A stretch of DNA of 14,616 bases, from assembly GCA_963922685.1 (NCBI GenBank), contig CAWUJM010000042.1:1-14616 (forward strand), in the 5' to 3' direction. Made by a program: the position numbers and the translations under genes. The DNA is from JAHDBG01 sp963922685 (GTDB lineage Bacteria; Pseudomonadota; Gammaproteobacteria; Chromatiales; Chromatiaceae). This document shows positions 1-7,765 of the stretch, one piece after another; position 1 is the stretch's first letter, and each line of letters begins with the position of its first letter. The notes under the pieces were generated by a model. It was given only the letters and a program-made list of their open reading frames with translations. It made no database searches and was not told where the DNA came from.

Positions 1-93
1 CGCCTCAAAAACCACTTCGCGACGCTCAACCAACTTTTCAGCGGGAATTGCTGAGAATGATTCGTGATGCTTCAGTTCACTATCGGATTGCGG

Positions 94-99
94 TATACT
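94..99 (+). promoter_or_regulatory. Candidate -10 element of the katG promoter
   Basis: TATACT matches five of six positions of the sigma-70 -10 consensus and lies about 80 bases upstream of the katG start. The hexamer at a 17-base spacing (71-76, TTCAGT) is a poor -35, so an activator may be needed. I did not identify an OxyR site with confidence. Confidence 0.35.
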
Positions 100-104
100 T
101 GGCC

Positions 105-137
105 TGTCATGTGATGCGTCAGATACGCAGAATGACA
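105..137. repeat. Imperfect palindrome in the katG leader, related to the 7.8-kb repeat
   Basis: TGTCAT (105-110) pairs with ATGACA (132-137), and GCGT (116-119) pairs with ACGC (125-128) around the loop CAGAT. The right half, CGCAGAATGACA (126-137), is the reverse complement of the first bases of the palindromic repeat arm at 7767-7778, apart from the outermost base. It may therefore be a degenerate member of the same repeat family. It lies between the candidate -10 and the start codon, so it would be in the 5' untranslated RNA of katG. Confidence 0.4.
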
Positions 138-178
138 CGGTTTGCCGACTCAGTCGTACACTACAGAGAGGGACGCTC

Positions 179-2389
179 GTGAAAAAAGACACTATCCGGG
201 CGGCAGCTGTCTTAGTTGCCTTATCCATGTTAGCGGCAGGTGCTGTGCTGGCGCAGGCGAAATCTAACCAGTTCTGGTGGCCGGAGCAGCTGGACCTCAG
301 TCCGCTCCGGCAGCATAACATTGAGTCCAATCCGCTGGGCAGTGATTTTGATTATGCTGCGGCCTTTCAGGCTCTGGATCTGAATGTGGTTAAGCAGGAC
401 ATTAACCAGGTGATGACCAGGTCACAGTCCTGGTGGCCGGCTGACTATGGTCACTACGGGCCTTTCTTTATCCGTATGGCCTGGCATAGTGCCGGTGTAT
501 ACCGTGTGGCAGACGGGCGTGGGGGTGCCGCTGGCGGACAGCAACGTTTCGAGCCACTTAACAGCTGGCCGGACAACGCTAATCTGGACAAGGCCAGACG
601 GTTATTGTGGCCGGTAAAACAAAAATATGGCCGCAGTCTGTCCTGGGCCGACCTGATGGTATTGACAGGTAATGTTGCACTGGAATCAATGGGTTTTAAA
701 ACCTTTGGCTTTGCTGGTGGTCGTGAGGACGACTGGGAAGCCGATCGTGTCTACTGGGGTCCGGAAAAGAAATTCCTGGCCGATGAACGCTATACCGGGG
801 AGCGGCAACTGGCACAGCCACTGGCAGCTGTGCAGATGGGCCTGATTTATGTCAACCCGGAAGGGCCGAATGGTAATCCGGATCCGCTGCTGGCTGCAAA
901 GGACATCCGTGAAACTTTTGGCCGGATGGCGATGAATGATGAAGAAACTGTTGCACTGATCGCCGGCGGACATACCTTCGGTAAAGCCCATGGTGCTGCC
1001 ACGCCAGCTGATTGTGTCGGACCGGAACCGGCTGCTGCAGATATTACTGAACAAGGCTTCGGCTGGACCAGTCGTTGTGGCAAGGGTAACGCAGAAGATA
1101 CCATCACTAGCGGCTTAGAAGGTGCCTGGACGGTCAATCCGGTACGTTGGACCAGCAATTTTCTGGATAACCTGTTTGGCTTTGAGTGGGAGCAGACCAA
1201 GAGTCCGGCGGGTCATGTGCAATGGATTCCGCAGGGTGGTCAGGGTGCTGGTCTGGTACCGGATGCCCACGATCCGGCGCAACGTCATGCGCCGATCATG
1301 CTGACCACTGATCTGGCACTGCGTTATGATCCTGCTTACAGCAGGATTGCCAGACGCTTCCGGGATGATCCGCAAGCCTTTGCAGATGCCTTTGCCCGGG
1401 CTTGGTTTAAACTGACCCATCGGGATATGGGGCCACGTGCCCGTTATCTGGGTTCTGAAGTTCCGGCAGAACAACTGATCTGGCAAGATCCGCTGCCGAC
1501 GGTGGATCATCCGCTGATAGATCGGCGCAGCATCAGAAAGCTGAAGGCCCGTATTCTGGATACCGGATTGAGTATCCCTGCTCTGATCAGAACCGCCTGG
1601 GCCTCAGCAGCCAGCTTCCGCAGCACGGATATGCGCGGTGGTGCCAATGGTGCGCGAGTGCGTCTGGCACCGCAGAACGAGTGGGCAGCTAACAATCCGC
1701 AGGAGCTGGCGGAAGTGCTGGCCGCACTGGAAAAGATTCAGGCCGATTTCAACCGCCGGGCGCGTAAGCAGAAGGTCTCGCTGGCTGATCTGATCGTACT
1801 GGGTGGTGCTGCAGCGATAGAACAGGCGGCGCAGCAGGCCGGATACAAAATCAGGGTGCCGTTTAAGCCGGGTCGCACGGATGCTTCAGCAGCACAGACT
1901 GATGCTGCTTCGTTTGCGGTGCTGGAGCCGAAGGCGGACGGTTTCCGCAACTATTACGCAGCGGATAATGATCGTTCACCGACCGATATGCTGGTCGAAC
2001 GGGCGGCTATGCTGGATTTGACGGTGCCGGAAATGACCGTGTTAGTCGGTGGGTTGCGTGCCCTGAATGCGAACACCGGACAATCCGCTCATGGTGTTCT
2101 GACCACACGTCCGGGCCAGCTGACGAATGATTTCTTTGTTAATCTGCTGGATATGTCGACCCGCTGGCAGAAGTCGGCCAGTGTCCGTGGCCTGTACGAC
2201 GGTCTGGATCGTGAAACCGGCGAACTGAAATGGCAGGCGACACCGGTGGATCTGATTTTTGGTTCACATTCCGAGTTGCGTGCGGTCGCAGAAGCGTATG
2301 CAGCAGATGATGCGAAAGAACAGTTTGTTCAGGATTTTGTGAATACCTGGGTTAAGGTAATGCAGGCTGACCGGTTCGACCTGCGCTGA
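179..2389 (+). CDS. katG: Catalase-peroxidase with signal peptide (periplasmic KatG/KatP type)
   Basis: Bifunctional haem enzyme that dismutates hydrogen peroxide and also acts as a broad peroxidase. The 736-residue length fits the two-domain family plus a leader. Distal haem residues are Arg99, Trp102 and His103 in RMAWHSAGVYR. Tyr224 (YVNPEGP) and Met250 would complete the Trp-Tyr-Met crosslink needed for catalase activity. The proximal His is His265 in IAGGHTFGKAHG. The C-terminal half (from about 450) is the degenerate duplicated domain. Residues 1-27 form a typical Sec signal peptide (KK, then a hydrophobic core, then VLAQA), which places the enzyme in the periplasm, unlike the common cytosolic KatG. 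Cys279 and Cys300 flank a loop just after the proximal helix and could form a disulfide there. The start is a GTG preceded by the purine-rich AGAGAGGGA. It stands alone and converges with the protease gene. Confidence 0.96.
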   Translation: MKKDTIRAAAVLVALSMLAAGAVLAQAKSNQFWWPEQLDLSPLRQHNIESNPLGSDFDYAAAFQALDLNVVKQDINQVMTRSQSWWPADYGHYGPFFIRMAWHSAGVYRVADGRGGAAGGQQRFEPLNSWPDNANLDKARRLLWPVKQKYGRSLSWADLMVLTGNVALESMGFKTFGFAGGREDDWEADRVYWGPEKKFLADERYTGERQLAQPLAAVQMGLIYVNPEGPNGNPDPLLAAKDIRETFGRMAMNDEETVALIAGGHTFGKAHGAATPADCVGPEPAAADITEQGFGWTSRCGKGNAEDTITSGLEGAWTVNPVRWTSNFLDNLFGFEWEQTKSPAGHVQWIPQGGQGAGLVPDAHDPAQRHAPIMLTTDLALRYDPAYSRIARRFRDDPQAFADAFARAWFKLTHRDMGPRARYLGSEVPAEQLIWQDPLPTVDHPLIDRRSIRKLKARILDTGLSIPALIRTAWASAASFRSTDMRGGANGARVRLAPQNEWAANNPQELAEVLAALEKIQADFNRRARKQKVSLADLIVLGGAAAIEQAAQQAGYKIRVPFKPGRTDASAAQTDAASFAVLEPKADGFRNYYAADNDRSPTDMLVERAAMLDLTVPEMTVLVGGLRALNANTGQSAHGVLTTRPGQLTNDFFVNLLDMSTRWQKSASVRGLYDGLDRETGELKWQATPVDLIFGSHSELRAVAEAYAADDAKEQFVQDFVNTWVKVMQADRFDLR

Positions 2390-2395
2390 AAGTGC

Positions 2396-2426
2396 CGGGG
2401 TTCCTGCGCGGCACACAGGAACCCCG
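2396..2426. terminator. Perfect 11-bp inverted repeat between convergent genes
   Basis: CGGGGTTCCTG (2396-2406) and CAGGAACCCCG (2416-2426) flank a 9-base loop. It lies between the katG stop at 2389 and the protease stop at 2433, so it could end transcription from both sides. Neither strand has a T-run after the stem, so it is not a canonical intrinsic terminator. It could instead stabilise 3' ends. Confidence 0.6.
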
Positions 2427-2432
2427 CAGTGG

Positions 2433-3935
2433 TTATTTCTGACGCAGTGCCAGAAATATCGGTTCACCCTTACGCTGGATCAGGATCGCGACTGATTTTT
2501 TATCTTTGCTGGCATCCACCTTATCCGTAAAGTCCTGAACGTTCCTGACCTTCTCACCGGCGTACATCCGGATAATATCACCGCGTCGCAGACCGGCTGC
2601 ACGTCCCGGCCCCTGCTTCACCTGCCGGATTAACACCCCGCCTTCCTTCAGCTTCGCGCGTTTGCGTACCTCTGTGCTGAGATCCACGACAGATAATCCC
2701 AGCACATCAATACGACCAGTACCGGCCACTTCCGGATTGTCTGACAGCTGGCCGATCTTAACAGTTTTATGTATTGTCCTGCCATTACGTAATATACTGA
2801 TCTGCACCTGTTCATTGACCCGGCTGGCACCTACCATCGGCGGTAATGCGTTTGAGTCGAGGATCTTCTGCCCGTTAAAGGTCAGAATAATGTCGCCTGC
2901 CTGCAGACCTGCCGCCGCTGCCGGTGTGTCTGGTAATACCTTGGATACCAGAGCGCCTGTCGGCTGATCCAGACCGAAAGATTCTGCCAGATTACGATCC
3001 ACATTCTGGATCAGCACACCCAGATAGCCCCTCGACACACTGCCATTCTCACGCAACTGATCGGCCACACTCATCGCCAGTTCAATCGGAATGGCAAACG
3101 ACAGTCCCATAAAGCCGCCGGTGCGGCTGTAGATCTGCGCATTAATTCCGATGACTTCGCCGTCCAGATTGAATAAAGGCCCCCCCGAATTGCCCGGGTT
3201 GATGGCCACATCTGTCTGAATAAACGGTACATAATTTTCGCTTGGCAGGCTGCGCCCCTTTGCGCTGACGATACCAGCTGTTACTGTGTAGTCAAAACCA
3301 AAGGGCGAACCGATCGCCAGCACCCACTCACCCACTTTGAGCTGGCTGCTTTTACCGATATTGACTGTCGGCAGATCGGTGGCCTCAATCTTGATCAGCG
3401 CAACGTCACTGGCTTCATCACTGCCGATCACCTTCGCAGCAAAATAGCGCCGGTCATTCAGTCTGACTTCAATTTCATTTGCACCGGTCACGACGTGGTG
3501 GTTGGTCAGGATATAACCATCGGCAGAGATAATGAAGCCAGAGCCCAGCGACTGACCACCGCGACGCGGTGGACGTCGGCGAGGATCACCTTTTTCCATG
3601 AAATGGCGGAAAAATTCGTGAAACGGGCTGTTTTCCGGCAGGCCCGGAATATTGAAAGACTCTGGTGCTCCTTTGTCAGTATCCGTATCGGCAACTTCCA
3701 GTTTATGCCGGGTACTGATATTCACCACCGCCGGGCTGTTTTTTGCCGATAATTCGGTGAAATCCGGTAGCTCCCGTGCCAGGCTGGTCGTGGTTGCCCA
3801 GAATACCAGACTCAGTATCAGTAGCAGACTGTGTACCCAATGCCATTGCGGGTAGCCTGCTGTCAGGCGACCTGGCAACATGTGTTGCCCTGATGGTCTA
3901 TGCTCTGGTATGCGGTGCTGCACAGGTTGCCACAT
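2433..3935 (-). CDS. mucD: MucD/DegQ-type periplasmic serine endoprotease (Do/HtrA family)
   Basis: ATP-independent protease and chaperone that degrades misfolded envelope proteins. From the chosen ATG it is 500 residues: a hydrophobic export signal (about 36-53), a trypsin-like domain with catalytic His147 (TNHHVV), Asp177 (ASDVALIKI) and Ser250 (NPGNSGGP), then two PDZ domains (about 295-385 and 405-495). The segment between signal and protease domain holds an Arg/Pro-rich loop (RRRPPRRGG). The sequence VGEWVLAIGSPFGFDYTVTAGIVSAKGRSLP is typical of the MucD branch. The ATG at 3935 has GGAG nine bases upstream. An in-frame ATG at 3881, with AGGG upstream, would give 482 residues and a more normal leader, so the exact start is unsettled. 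The frame also extends upstream to 4064, but that part has no credible signal or ribosome site. The gene is monocistronic and divergent from the ATPase gene. Confidence 0.95.
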   Translation of the reverse strand: MWQPVQHRIPEHRPSGQHMLPGRLTAGYPQWHWVHSLLLILSLVFWATTTSLARELPDFTELSAKNSPAVVNISTRHKLEVADTDTDKGAPESFNIPGLPENSPFHEFFRHFMEKGDPRRRPPRRGGQSLGSGFIISADGYILTNHHVVTGANEIEVRLNDRRYFAAKVIGSDEASDVALIKIEATDLPTVNIGKSSQLKVGEWVLAIGSPFGFDYTVTAGIVSAKGRSLPSENYVPFIQTDVAINPGNSGGPLFNLDGEVIGINAQIYSRTGGFMGLSFAIPIELAMSVADQLRENGSVSRGYLGVLIQNVDRNLAESFGLDQPTGALVSKVLPDTPAAAAGLQAGDIILTFNGQKILDSNALPPMVGASRVNEQVQISILRNGRTIHKTVKIGQLSDNPEVAGTGRIDVLGLSVVDLSTEVRKRAKLKEGGVLIRQVKQGPGRAAGLRRGDIIRMYAGEKVRNVQDFTDKVDASKDKKSVAILIQRKGEPIFLALRQK

Positions 3936-4006
3936 GATCTTGATCTCCCGAAGTAAGTTTAGCCGATTGATGTTCCGGTGTTGTTCATCCCGGAACGAGT
4001 GCCGTG

Positions 4007-4035
4007 TCTGACCAGACGGTAGTCTGGCCGGTTCC
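4007..4035 (-). promoter_or_regulatory. Possible sigma-E (AlgU)-type promoter for the protease gene, with internal dyad
   Basis: On the minus strand GGAACCG (4035-4029) is followed after 17 bases by TCAGA (4011-4007). This resembles the extracytoplasmic sigma-E pattern of GGAACTT and a TCnnA-type -10, at one base more than the usual spacing. The spacer contains the dyad CCAGAC-GGTA-GTCTGG (4012-4027), which could be an operator. DegP-family genes are often controlled by sigma-E/AlgU, which makes the match plausible but not proven. Confidence 0.35.
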
Positions 4036-4090
4036 GTGTGGCGGTATAAAAATTGTCGTGCCACCAGTTTGAATCGCCCCCTTTTTTTAA

Positions 4091-4111
4091 GCTGGTGTGC
4101 TCAGCACCAGC
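4091..4111. repeat. Short hairpin in the divergent intergenic region
   Basis: GCTGGTG (4091-4097) and CACCAGC (4105-4111) form a 7-bp stem with a 7-base loop. It follows CCCCCTTTTTTTAA on the plus strand. The T-run is on the wrong side for a plus-strand terminator, so its role is unclear. It may be an operator or an RNA structure between the two divergent starts. Confidence 0.35.
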
Positions 4112-4165
4112 GTTATCCGGTAATGCTGATACTGAAGTTAACACTCAAAGTTGACGATATTTTCT

Positions 4166-5755
4166 ATGGTGCCGCTCTTTTTCAATAATGCCGGCCCTTC
4201 GGTGCCAGGCATGAACTATATGATTGATCCGCTACAGCGGATCAATCTGCCGCATATCAGACGGCTGATCGCGCAACAACGTTATTTTGTGTTGCATGCT
4301 CCGCGTCAGACCGGCAAGACCACTTGTCTGATGGCCCTGATGGCCTATCTGAATAAACAGGGTGATTACCGGGCACTGTACGCGAATATTGAGAGTGCAC
4401 AAGCGGCCCGTGAGGACGTGAAACACGGCATTGATGCTGTCGCAGAGTCTGTTGCGTCTGCGGCAGAAGTCTATCTGGAAGACCGGTTACTGATTAACTG
4501 GCTGGCAGACAATCGTCAGCAATATGTGCCTGCTTCTCTGCTGCGTACGATGTTGCAATACTGGAGTCAGCAATCCACGCAGCCCACAGTCCTGTTGCTG
4601 GATGAAGTGGACGCACTGGTTGGTAATACCCTGATTTCAGTTCTGCGTCAGATTCGAGGGGGCTATACGCAACGCCCGAAGGCCTTTCCGGCTTCCATTA
4701 TCCTCTGCGGTGTGCGTGATTACCGGATTCAGTCCGGTGGCCAGGATATCATCACCGGCGGTTCTGCGTTCAATATCAAGACCACCTCACTGCGTCTGGG
4801 CAGTTTTACCCGGCAGGAAGTGGAGACCCTGTGGCAGCAGCACACGCAGGAGACCGGGCAGTCATTTGCGGAGACGATCTTTGCGGAATTATGGGCAGAT
4901 ACACGTGGCCAGCCCTGGCTGGTGAATGCGCTGGCCCGGGAGCTGACGGAAGAGATGCCGCATCTGGCAGACCGGCGGGTACCGGTAACGCTGGAAGATT
5001 ACCGGACTGCCCGGGAACAACTGATTCAGTCCGGTGTGACCCATCTGGATCAGCTGACAGATAAGCTGAAAGAGCCACGGGTGCAGCATGTTATGTCAGC
5101 TATTTTATCCAGTGCTGATGACGAAGCAGATATCCCGACGGATGACATCCGGTATGTCACTGATCTGGGACTCATCACCGCCTGGCCGGACACACAGATC
5201 GCTAACCGTATCTATCAGGAAACCATTCCACGTGCCCTGATCTGGTCGAAACAAACGCGGATTACCCATCAGCAGCACTGGTATCTGACACCGGAGCACC
5301 GATTGGATATGCCGCAGCTGTTGCAGGCGTTTCAGCAGTTCTTTCGTGAGCACAGTGATGCCTGGATACAACAGTTTGATTACAAAGAAGCCGGGCCGCA
5401 GTTGTTACTCCAGGCCTTTCTGCAACGGATTGTGAATGGTGGCGGGCGGATCAGCCGGGAATATGGTCTCGGACGCAAACGTACGGACCTGTACATTGAA
5501 TGGCCGGTAGATAAACAGGTTGATTGGCATGGTGAGACTCAGCGGATCGTACTGGAGCTGAAGATCCGCTATCGTTCACTGGAGGCCACCCTGGCAGATG
5601 GATTGCCACAAACTGCAGACTATGCCAGCCGGTGTGGTGCGGATGAGGCACACCTGCTGATCTTTGATCGCCGTACGCATATCGCATGGGAAGATAAAAT
5701 CTGGTGCGATACCGCAGACCAGAATAATCGCACCATCACTGTCTGGGGTCTGTAA
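4166..5755 (+). CDS. P-loop ATPase with C-terminal PD-(D/E)XK nuclease-like domain
   Basis: Protein of 529 residues from ATG 4166. It belongs to a widespread but functionally uncharacterised group of stand-alone AAA-like ATPases that begin with FFNNAGP. Visible parts are Walker A APRQTGKTTC (45-54), Walker B VLLLDEVDAL (142-151), a helical and winged-helix-like middle (about 215-400), and a C-terminal PD-(D/E)XK-type domain with REYGLGRKRTDLYIEW (431-446, Asp441), ELK (464-466) and Gln482 in LPQTADYA. The conserved D...ExK pattern suggests an intact nuclease fold. Whether it cuts nucleic acid is unknown. TTG (4151) and GTG (4169) are alternative starts. No strong ribosome site precedes any of them, so low or regulated translation is possible. 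There is no cofactor gene beside it. The architecture resembles mobile or defence-related ATPases, but no defence function can be claimed. Confidence 0.85.
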   Translation: MVPLFFNNAGPSVPGMNYMIDPLQRINLPHIRRLIAQQRYFVLHAPRQTGKTTCLMALMAYLNKQGDYRALYANIESAQAAREDVKHGIDAVAESVASAAEVYLEDRLLINWLADNRQQYVPASLLRTMLQYWSQQSTQPTVLLLDEVDALVGNTLISVLRQIRGGYTQRPKAFPASIILCGVRDYRIQSGGQDIITGGSAFNIKTTSLRLGSFTRQEVETLWQQHTQETGQSFAETIFAELWADTRGQPWLVNALARELTEEMPHLADRRVPVTLEDYRTAREQLIQSGVTHLDQLTDKLKEPRVQHVMSAILSSADDEADIPTDDIRYVTDLGLITAWPDTQIANRIYQETIPRALIWSKQTRITHQQHWYLTPEHRLDMPQLLQAFQQFFREHSDAWIQQFDYKEAGPQLLLQAFLQRIVNGGGRISREYGLGRKRTDLYIEWPVDKQVDWHGETQRIVLELKIRYRSLEATLADGLPQTADYASRCGADEAHLLIFDRRTHIAWEDKIWCDTADQNNRTITVWGL

Positions 5756-5788
5756 GCCGGGAGGTGTTCTCAATTAAGCCAGATCATA

Positions 5789-5817
5789 TTGAGTTCCGAT
5801 GAGTATCGCTGTAATTT
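5789..5817 (+). promoter_or_regulatory. Weak candidate promoter for the lipoprotein gene
   Basis: TTGAGT (5789-5794) and TAATTT (5812-5817) are 17 bases apart in an A+T-rich spacer. Each matches the sigma-70 consensus only partly (four and three of six). It is the best candidate in the 97-base gap between the ATPase stop and the lipoprotein start, and no terminator is visible there. Confidence 0.2.
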
Positions 5818-5852
5818 ACCTTAAATATTTTCCCGAATAGGAGGATTAAACA

Positions 5853-7682
5853 ATGAGTCATACAGTAAAATTAAGTGTTGCGAAGCTGGTTATTATCAGT
5901 AACGTAAGTTTGATTCTGGGTTGCTCAGAAATTAATGATCTGCCACCTGGCAAAGATTTGCAAGTCAGTGCTTTTACTGATACCGATTATCCTCAGATAG
6001 AACCTGCCTACAATTATGATTTCGGCCCACCTGTTGCAGCAGATATTTTATCTGAAGATCCGAGTGCCTACCAGCCGACTTATACGAAACGTTACTTTAC
6101 CTCCATATTCGGGCCACGATATAAATCTGTGTCCAGTAGTAATGTAGGGTATTTCGATTTCCATCAGGGCATGGATTTAGATGCTGAAGTGAGCCATAAT
6201 GGTAATAACTATAATAAAGATAATCCACCTGCTATATTGAGCCGTTGTGATGGTGAGATATCCGAAATTACAGAAGGGCCGGATGAAGAGTTAGAAAAAA
6301 CCGATGGAGGCCGCTGGGTGGAAGTAGGCTGTAATCAGGAATTTAATGGTAACAATTGGGGGCCTGTCTATATGGCTTACCGACATCTCAAATCCATTAC
6401 TGAGGGTCTTAAGAAGGGCGATAAGATCAGTAAAGGTGATATTATCGGGATAATGGGAGAGTCTGGTCATACGACAAATGTACACCTGCATTATAGTGTG
6501 ATGCGTCGCAATGAAGGCAGGCGGATAAATGTTAATCCTATGCGGACGTTTGACCCGAAGGCAACGCCACACTTACATAGTTTTCTGAATGATGATGTCG
6601 AAATTTCTCAGTTGTATCATGCCCGGAATACAGCCTTGTTACGTGTTACTGTGCCACACCAGCAAACAGCATTACGTGCATTGACTGTTTCTCTGGAAGG
6701 ACATGACTATATAAGAACCTATGACTTTGAAAAAATTAGCAAAGATGCCGGAGACCAGCGAGATCAGAATAATTATGTGAAGGGTTTAGCGTTATTTGCT
6801 TATTCTTACAACCGGGGTCAAAGCGGCTATACTCGTTATCTCAGTACACGCAATAGTATGCCCCAGGCCTACCCTGCAAGTACAAAAAACCCGGCGGAAA
6901 ACCTGAATCCTATACTCAGTAATGGTTTAAATACAGAGCCTGCATATAATCTGGATGTTCTGGTGAGTGATTTGCCTGATGGTTTCAGTATGTCTGATCT
7001 TAAGATAGAGCTTATTGATATCTATGGGTATGGTGTATATGCTTATGGCGATGATGCTGCAGGGCACAATTCGGTGGTATTTTCTCAGATCAATGCGGAA
7101 AATGATGCTGCCGAGGAAGCTGAGGATGGTACTATGAATTTAGAAAGTAGTGATCTGGCTTTGGGTCAGGATAATTCAAGGGGCAAGCAGAAAGTAGGTT
7201 TGCGTTTCCCGAGTGTTAAACTACCTAATAGTGCAAATATCCACTTGGCCTATATCCAATTCAGCGCAGATGAAACCAATGCTGAAGAAACTCATTTAAC
7301 TATCCATGCAGAAAACTCAGATGCTTCTACTGAGTTTACAACTAACGATTTTAACATCAGTCAACGGAATACGACAGACGAACATATTCAGTGGCAACCT
7401 GAAGCATGGAACACAAAGGATGAAATTAGTGTTGCACAAAAAACCCCTGATTTGACAGATATCATCCAATCTGTTGTTAATCGCGAAGGCTGGACAAAAG
7501 AAAGTGCCTTAAGCTTTATTATTTCTGGTACAGGCAAACGCGTGGCTGATGCTTTTTCCGTAGATTACGGGGGTAGGAACACCCCACACCTGTATATTGA
7601 ATACAGTGAAAGTAAGCTATTAAATGCCCTGCAAAGAGTGTGGAAGAAGATTTGTCCTGAGGGGGTTGATGAGTGCTTGTGA
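5853..7682 (+). CDS. Lipoprotein M23-family metallopeptidase with C-terminal jelly-roll adhesion-type domain
   Basis: Protein of 609 residues, probably anchored in the outer membrane. The leader ends in a lipobox-like ILGC (Cys24), and Ser25 at +2 favours outer-membrane sorting. The M23/LytM zinc peptidase domain spans about 80-235. The metal-binding pattern is complete: His104 and Asp108 (FHQGMDLD), His178 (YRHL), and His211-Leu-His213. This predicts an endopeptidase acting on peptidoglycan cross-links or on another Gly-rich target. A middle region (about 250-420) is unassigned. Residues about 425-585 (VGLRFPSVKLP, AYIQFSADETN, QWQPEAWN, TPDLTDIIQSVVNREGW, FIISGTGKRVA, PHLYIEYSE) resemble the beta-rich DNRLRE/CBM-like module seen in many secreted enzymes and adhesins. 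AGGAGG (5839-5844) gives a strong start. The gene is clearly more A+T-rich than its neighbours, which suggests acquisition by transfer. No immunity or secretion partner lies beside it. Confidence 0.88.
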   Translation: MSHTVKLSVAKLVIISNVSLILGCSEINDLPPGKDLQVSAFTDTDYPQIEPAYNYDFGPPVAADILSEDPSAYQPTYTKRYFTSIFGPRYKSVSSSNVGYFDFHQGMDLDAEVSHNGNNYNKDNPPAILSRCDGEISEITEGPDEELEKTDGGRWVEVGCNQEFNGNNWGPVYMAYRHLKSITEGLKKGDKISKGDIIGIMGESGHTTNVHLHYSVMRRNEGRRINVNPMRTFDPKATPHLHSFLNDDVEISQLYHARNTALLRVTVPHQQTALRALTVSLEGHDYIRTYDFEKISKDAGDQRDQNNYVKGLALFAYSYNRGQSGYTRYLSTRNSMPQAYPASTKNPAENLNPILSNGLNTEPAYNLDVLVSDLPDGFSMSDLKIELIDIYGYGVYAYGDDAAGHNSVVFSQINAENDAAEEAEDGTMNLESSDLALGQDNSRGKQKVGLRFPSVKLPNSANIHLAYIQFSADETNAEETHLTIHAENSDASTEFTTNDFNISQRNTTDEHIQWQPEAWNTKDEISVAQKTPDLTDIIQSVVNREGWTKESALSFIISGTGKRVADAFSVDYGGRNTPHLYIEYSESKLLNALQRVWKKICPEGVDECL

Positions 7683-7717
7683 AGAGAAAGTGGTAGTCAG
7701 CCCACCACCTGGTGGAA

Positions 7718-7754
7718 AGTGCGTAATTTCAGTGATTCACTGGAATTACGCGCT
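7718..7754. repeat. Strong 17-bp hairpin after the lipoprotein gene
   Basis: GCGTAATT (7721-7728) and AATTACGC (7744-7751) form the core. The stem continues through a T-G wobble to CAGTG/CACTG (7730-7734 and 7738-7742) around the loop ATT, and outward by AGT/GCT with one wobble. It starts 36 bases after the stop codon and lacks a following T-run. It may act as a 3' end or be another repeat unit. A short dyad, CCACCA-CC-TGGTGG (7702-7715), sits just before it. Confidence 0.6.
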
Positions 7755-7765
7755 ACACACAACAA

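Larger units (their letters stand above)
1..141 (-). other. Possible 5' end of a divergent gene running off the left edge (uncertain)
   Basis: One minus-strand frame is open from the katG leader to the left edge. From a possible GTG at 139-141 it reads a hydrophilic segment ending SAIPAEKLVERREVVFEA at the edge. It lacks a clear Shine-Dalgarno sequence and I do not recognise it. The same codon boundaries read on the plus strand give RLKNHFATLNQLFSGNC followed by a TGA at 52-54, which could equally be the tail of a plus-strand gene. Too little is present to choose. It could also be non-coding upstream DNA of katG. Confidence 0.22.

Noticed and set aside
686..1510. Minus-strand open frames inside katG
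   Set aside because: They are mirror frames of a strongly conserved coding region and resemble no protein family.
3936..4064. Upstream extension of the protease to an earlier start
   Set aside because: The extra 43 residues precede the export signal, match no HtrA protein and overlap the likely promoter region.
4092..4151. Plus-strand T-run and hairpin read as a terminator before the ATPase gene
   Set aside because: The T-run lies before the stem on the plus strand, and on the minus strand the stem is followed by A's, so neither direction fits an intrinsic terminator.
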